From Lentisphaerota bacterium (GTDB lineage Bacteria; Verrucomicrobiota; Lentisphaeria; Oligosphaerales; JABHEG01): DNA of 48,587 nt. Shown here one piece after another: positions 44,646 to 48,587 of the stretch. Both the position numbers and the translations under genes were made by a program. A model generated the notes under the pieces. That model ran no database searches. It was not told where the DNA came from and saw only the letters and a list, made by a program, of their open reading frames with translations. Positions within the stretch are counted from its first letter, which is position 1. Each line of letters starts with the position of its first letter. The DNA lies in assembly GCA_018676675.1 (NCBI GenBank), contig JABHEG010000305.1, positions 1 to 48,587 on the forward strand, in the 5' to 3' direction.

Positions 44646-46607
44646 ATGAAGATGCACCACCGCAACTACCCGTTCCGGCCGCCGCGGAAACGGGCTGAAG
44701 ACGACAGCGTTGACGGCAACGCGTTGTTCAAGCGGTTCTTCCGTGCCTACGTTTGGCCCCACAAGTGGTTGCTGCTGCTCTGCATGTTCCTGGTCGGCCT
44801 GAACTCTTCGTCCGTTTACCTAATGTCGTTCTACGGGCGGATAGTGGTGGACCACATCCTGATCGTCAAGTCGGCAAAGCACGACGAGGTCGCCGCCACG
44901 AAGAAACGCCGGATCTGGGCCCCAGATCGTGACCGGGTGAGGCCAGCCCGCCGACCGCGCCAGGGGATGGGAAAACAGATAGATCAAGGCACGATGGCTC
45001 CCGAGCGTCCACCTGGGGCAGGCCGACGGCTGGCCATCCTGTTCGCCTTCTACATCGCAACGCTCGTGGGCCTAAACTACAGCGCCCGACTCTCCCAGCG
45101 GTCGAGAATCCGAGTCGGTCAGGGAATCACCGGGCGCCTGCGGGAGGACATGCACCAGAAGGTCCTGGAGCTGTCGCTCTCCTACCACCAAGCTCACAGT
45201 GCTGGACGCCTGATGTCGCGTATCCTGTCCGACGTGGCTGTCGTGCAGCGGCAGTTCATCATGGGATTCACCAGCTTCGGCAGCAGTGTGGCACTCCTCG
45301 TCGTAGGCGTCACGATACTCCTCGTATCCGAATGGCGACTCGCCGTCATCGCGGGCTGCATTGTCCCGATCTATGCCTTTATCTATCGGCGTGCCCGCCC
45401 CATGATCCGGGAAATCACCCGCGAAATGCGCCACACGAACTCGTGCCTGTTCGGCATGACAACGCAGAAATTCGACGGAATCAAAGCAATTCAGGCATAC
45501 GCGAGAGAGCGACTGGAAGTGCTGAATTTCCATCGACTGACAGCGTGTTTCCTGCGAGATGCGCTCTTCCAGCAGCGGCTTGGCGCCAAGCTCGTTCGCT
45601 CATCTACCATTGTCAGTGCCATGGGCACAACCACGATCTTCCTACTCGGGTCGCGATATGTAATGGACGGCCAAATGACCCTGGGAGAGATGATGTTCGT
45701 ATACGGCGCCACCGCCAATCTGTTCAACCCCGTCCTCCAGCTGTCGCGGCTCAGCTTGACCTTCAGCAACTTGGTCGTGAACCTGCAGCGCCTGGCGGAC
45801 ATCATGGACCAACCGATCCAGATCGAGGACGCGCCTGACGCCGTTGACTTCCCCAGCCCTCTCAGCCAAGGCATATCGCTGCAACACGTGTGTTTCGGCT
45901 ATGAGACCGCGGACAGTGAAACGCCTCCGGAGATGATCCTGCGGGATGTTTCCCTGGACATACCAGCCGGAACGTGGCTCTGTGTGATGGGGCCAAGCGG
46001 CTGTGGCAAGACCTCGCTGCTTTACCTGCTCTCACGGCTGCATGAACCCACATCCGGGCAGATACTCGTCGATGGTCTTCCATTGAACAAGGTTAAGATG
46101 AGCTCGTTGCGAACCACCATCGGCTTCGTTCCCCAGGAAGCCCAAATCTTCAGCGGGAGCATTCGTGACAACATCTGTTACGGCGTTCCGGATGCAGAGC
46201 CAGCCCAGGTCATGGCAGCCGCAACCGCCGCGGAAATGCACGACTTTATTCTTGAAATGAAAGTGCAGTATGAGACCAAAATCGGCCAGAAGGGCACCAG
46301 TCTCTCCGGAGGCCAGCGCCAGCGCCTTTCGCTTGCCCGGGCTCTGATCACGGACCCCAACGTCCTCATCCTTGATGACTGCACGTCAGCCCTGGATGCC
46401 GACACCGAAAACAAGATTCAGAACACCCTTTCGCATATTCTGGTCAACAAGACCGCGGTCATCGCGTCTCAGCGTGTGTCCATGGCCAGACGCTGTCACA
46501 GGATCTGCACCATCGAGAACGGCATTATCAGCGAATATGGAACGCACGAGGAGCTCCTGGCTGCAGGGGGCTTCTACGCCAGGCTCTATGCCCAACAAAC
46601 GGAGTAG
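44646..46607 (+). CDS. ABC exporter half-transporter with degenerate catalytic residues
   Basis: A 653-residue fused membrane-ATPase half-transporter, partner of the preceding gene. Between the first two membrane helices there is an insertion of about 55 Arg/Pro-rich residues (roughly 75-130), longer than usual for this loop. The ATPase domain has Walker A GPSGCGKTS (449-457) and a perfect LSGGQ signature (553-557). However, the catalytic Glu after Walker B is Asp578 (LILDDCTSALD) and the H-loop His is Gln609 (IASQRV). Such replacements mark the degenerate site of heterodimeric exporters. The cargo is not identifiable. Confidence 0.92.
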   Translation: MKMHHRNYPFRPPRKRAEDDSVDGNALFKRFFRAYVWPHKWLLLLCMFLVGLNSSSVYLMSFYGRIVVDHILIVKSAKHDEVAATKKRRIWAPDRDRVRPARRPRQGMGKQIDQGTMAPERPPGAGRRLAILFAFYIATLVGLNYSARLSQRSRIRVGQGITGRLREDMHQKVLELSLSYHQAHSAGRLMSRILSDVAVVQRQFIMGFTSFGSSVALLVVGVTILLVSEWRLAVIAGCIVPIYAFIYRRARPMIREITREMRHTNSCLFGMTTQKFDGIKAIQAYARERLEVLNFHRLTACFLRDALFQQRLGAKLVRSSTIVSAMGTTTIFLLGSRYVMDGQMTLGEMMFVYGATANLFNPVLQLSRLSLTFSNLVVNLQRLADIMDQPIQIEDAPDAVDFPSPLSQGISLQHVCFGYETADSETPPEMILRDVSLDIPAGTWLCVMGPSGCGKTSLLYLLSRLHEPTSGQILVDGLPLNKVKMSSLRTTIGFVPQEAQIFSGSIRDNICYGVPDAEPAQVMAAATAAEMHDFILEMKVQYETKIGQKGTSLSGGQRQRLSLARALITDPNVLILDDCTSALDADTENKIQNTLSHILVNKTAVIASQRVSMARRCHRICTIENGIISEYGTHEELLAAGGFYARLYAQQTE

Positions 46608-46823
46608 TCCCTCGAGACACTCAAGAGCGGGCCGCTGAATGAAGCATTGTTTTCGTGCTGACCGCGAGGTATCTTGCGACGTCTCGCCCGACGCGTTTCT
46701 GACGAAGAAGGCGAAATGAAGGGACCGGTTCAGACGCTGAGCGTCCCCCCCCCGCTGACCGACGGAGTACCCGGCAAACAGCCGATCGATCATTGATGTA
46801 CGTGCAACTGAGGAGGAGAACTC

Positions 46824-47756
46824 GTGAGAAAGCTGAGTTGTGTTGCCCCCGAGTGGTGGGATTACACCACCATTGATGCCGAGATCGTCCAGGACGCTGC
46901 GAAGCTGAGCGCCGATGATATCCTCGGACTCAGCCGTGAAGGCTTCAAAGTCGTCATGTACGACACCATTGAGGACTTCTACCTGGCCGAAGCACTCGAG
47001 TACATCGAGGCGTGGAAGCAGTCGACCCCCGACAACCCCGCCGGCATCTGCGGGCCGATCGGGCCGACCGAGCAACTTCCCCTCGTCGCCCGCCTCGTGA
47101 ATGCCATGGGGCTGGACCTCGGCAAACACGATGCACACTTCTGGGGAATGGACGAATGGGTCATCGACGGCGTCGCCGTTGGCATGGACCACCCCCTCTC
47201 GTTCGCAAACTGCGATAGGGACTTCTGCTTCGACCAGATCAACGACGGACTCAAACTGCCCGAAGCCAACATGCATTTCCCCAGCGGAGATCTGAACGCC
47301 TACAGCAGCCTGTACGATGATATCCGCTGCGTAGTCATGCAGGGGGGACAGGGCGATGTCAAACACTGGGCTTTCAACGATCCTCTCAAGCGTGAAGGCG
47401 CCTACACCGATGCGCCACCCTCCCCCGAAGAGTACCGCCAACTGGGAACGCGAATCGTGGATCTTCACCCCATGACCGTCATGCAGAACGCACGTACATC
47501 CGGCGGCGGAAATATCTCCCTCGTCCCGACCCAAGCCGCAACAGTTGGCCCGGTCGAAACCTGGAAGTCAGAGAAGGTCTCCATCTGGCAGGCCGGCGCC
47601 CACGACAACCCGTTCGGCATGCGCCTCACCACCTTGATGATCGCCAAGGGACTGCCCGATTCAGCCGTTCCCATGAGCCTGTTGGCTGATCACCCCAACG
47701 TGCAGTTCAACTTCTTCCGCCCGGGACTCGGCACTTGCGAGGTGGAGATGCACTGA
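46824..47756 (+). CDS. NagB-like glucosamine-6-phosphate deaminase family protein
   Basis: A 310-residue cytosolic protein of the NagB/6-phosphogluconolactonase fold. It has the NagB signatures HFWGMDEW (105-112; NagB MDEY) and GGQGDVKHWAFNDP (174-187; NagB GGVGNDGHIAFNEP), and a QAATVG block. Against NagB the catalytic His (H181) and Asn are kept, but the position of Asp141 is Val179 (with Asp178 next to it) and Glu148 is Asp186. Activity may therefore differ from classical NagB. The start is a GTG with GGAGGAG 8 nt upstream. TGA overlaps the next gene's ATG (TGATG), so a functional pair with the PIG-L enzyme is likely. Confidence 0.8.
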   Translation: MRKLSCVAPEWWDYTTIDAEIVQDAAKLSADDILGLSREGFKVVMYDTIEDFYLAEALEYIEAWKQSTPDNPAGICGPIGPTEQLPLVARLVNAMGLDLGKHDAHFWGMDEWVIDGVAVGMDHPLSFANCDRDFCFDQINDGLKLPEANMHFPSGDLNAYSSLYDDIRCVVMQGGQGDVKHWAFNDPLKREGAYTDAPPSPEEYRQLGTRIVDLHPMTVMQNARTSGGGNISLVPTQAATVGPVETWKSEKVSIWQAGAHDNPFGMRLTTLMIAKGLPDSAVPMSLLADHPNVQFNFFRPGLGTCEVEMH

Positions 47757-48559
47757 TGCCAGACAAACCGTGTGTTTTTGCCGTTGCCGCACACCCCGAC
47801 GACATTGAGTTCATGATGTCCGGCACGATGATGCTGTTGCGTGAACGGGGTTGGGATTTGCACTACATGAACATCGCCAACGGGTCCTGCGGCACCGCCG
47901 TTGACCCGCCCGAGGTGATCGTGCCCAAGCGCCGTGCCGAGGCCGTCGATGCATGTGAGCTCATAGGAGCGACCTTCCACGAGAGCATCTGCAACGATCT
48001 GGAGGTCTACTACACCTACGAGCAAGTCGCTCAGGTTCTCGCAGTCGTCCGCCGGATCAAGCCGACCATCATGCTGGTGCAATCGCCGCAGGACTACATG
48101 GAGGAACACCAGAACGCGACGCGTCTCGCGGTGACCGCAGCGTTCTGTCGGGGTATGCGGAACTACACATCCGCTCCCCCCGTAGCCCCAATCGAAGGCG
48201 ACGTGACGATCTATCACGCCCTTCCCTACGGCCTGCGCGACCCCATGCGCAGACGCATTCGCCCCGGACAGTACGTCGATGTCTCGACCGTCATTCAGGA
48301 GAAGCGCGACATGCTGGCTTGCCATCGCTCCCAGAAAGAGTGGCTGGATAAGAGCCAGGGCCTGGATGCATACCTGGACACCATGCAGGAGTTCGCTGAA
48401 GACGTCGGTGAAATGTCAGGCCGCTTTGAGCTGGCGGAAGGCTGGCGGCGACGGTCCCACCTGGGCTTCTCCGCCGCAGACTCGGATCCACTGCACGAAG
48501 CGTTGGGCGACCTCTGCCTGATCGACGACGCGTACGAAGAAGACTTGGACCGAGCCTAG
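47756..48559 (+). CDS. PIG-L/LmbE-family N-deacetylase
   Basis: A 267-residue zinc-dependent deacetylase acting on N-acetyl-amino-sugar conjugates. The ATG at 47756 overlaps the stop of the NagB-like gene; an upstream in-frame start at 47735 is inside that gene and is not preferred. The zinc/catalytic motif AHPDD is at 12-16, and the C-terminal zinc His region is represented by QDYMEEHQNATRLAV. Together with the NagB-like enzyme it could deacetylate and then deaminate an amino sugar, a role filled by NagA and NagB elsewhere. The real substrate is not shown by the sequence. Confidence 0.85.
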   Translation: MPDKPCVFAVAAHPDDIEFMMSGTMMLLRERGWDLHYMNIANGSCGTAVDPPEVIVPKRRAEAVDACELIGATFHESICNDLEVYYTYEQVAQVLAVVRRIKPTIMLVQSPQDYMEEHQNATRLAVTAAFCRGMRNYTSAPPVAPIEGDVTIYHALPYGLRDPMRRRIRPGQYVDVSTVIQEKRDMLACHRSQKEWLDKSQGLDAYLDTMQEFAEDVGEMSGRFELAEGWRRRSHLGFSAADSDPLHEALGDLCLIDDAYEEDLDRA

Positions 48560-48566
48560 CGGCGGC

Positions 48567-48584
48567 GGGCGGGAGTTCCCGCCC
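48567..48584 (+). terminator. GC hairpin after the PIG-L gene
   Basis: GGGCGGGA (48567-48574) pairs with TCCCGCCC (48577-48584), best drawn as a 7-bp stem with a 4-nt loop, 7 nt after the stop codon. The sequence ends there, so a following T-run cannot be seen. Confidence 0.45.
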
Positions 48585-48587
48585 CCC

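Noticed and set aside
43083..44762. Long open frame opposite the first ABC exporter gene
   Set aside because: The same explanation: codon-bias shadow of a clear ABC transporter gene.

Overview
The window is about 48.6 kb of GC-rich bacterial DNA, densely coding on both strands. Gene content suggests a heterotrophic member of the PVC group (Lentisphaerae, Kiritimatiellota or Planctomycetes type) or a similar lineage such as Hydrogenedentota. The pointers are a DUF1080 protein, an EF-hand/Gly-Arg-rich secreted protein, an FG-GAP propeller, a URO-D-like protein, a sialate O-acetylesterase-like enzyme and an amidohydrolase. A TpsB porin, a TolC-like protein and other beta-barrels indicate a diderm envelope. 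No rRNA, tRNA, CRISPR array, integrase or transposase was recognised, so the exact lineage is a guess.

Layout. Positions 1-11628 (minus strand): a Wadjet/condensin-like anti-plasmid operon jetA-jetB-jetC-jetD (11628 to 4148), then an M28 lipoprotein peptidase, then a two-partner-secretion pair. In that pair the transporter (tpsB) is intact but the exoprotein (tpsA) is broken after 64 codons. Positions 11924-20600: a beta-propeller glycosidase-like protein, helicase HrpB, an amidohydrolase, an outer-membrane barrel, a secreted DUF1080 protein and a small siroheme/4Fe-4S reductase-like protein. Positions 20768-28251: housekeeping genes ligA, glyQS, a C-terminal processing protease, dapB and a double GNAT protein. 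Positions 28352-38941: an EF-hand protein, an FG-GAP protein with no normal start codon, a URO-D-like protein, a frameshifted GT39-like membrane protein, an MscS-like protein, a sialate O-acetylesterase-like enzyme and an (alpha/alpha)6-barrel glycosidase-like protein. Positions 39234-46607: a five-gene exporter operon (TolC-like, Cys-rich metal-binding-like protein, HlyD-like adaptor, two ABC half-exporters forming a predicted asymmetric heterodimer). Positions 46824-48559: a NagB-like deaminase translationally coupled to a PIG-L/LmbE deacetylase.

How the parts may work together: the Wadjet operon is a complete four-gene defence module whose subunits are translationally coupled. Its jetC-jetD junction carries a 95-bp insertion between direct repeats. 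The exporter operon looks like a self-contained tripartite efflux or secretion machine with an unexplained Cys-rich partner. The NagB-like/PIG-L pair looks like an amino-sugar deacetylation plus deamination unit. Many scattered secreted enzymes fit polysaccharide or glycoprotein scavenging.

The most useful items to follow up are: the Wadjet variant and its junction, the Cys-rich protein in the exporter operon, the ATC start behind a good Shine-Dalgarno, the hairpin exactly at the frameshift of the GT39-like gene, and the broken tpsA.
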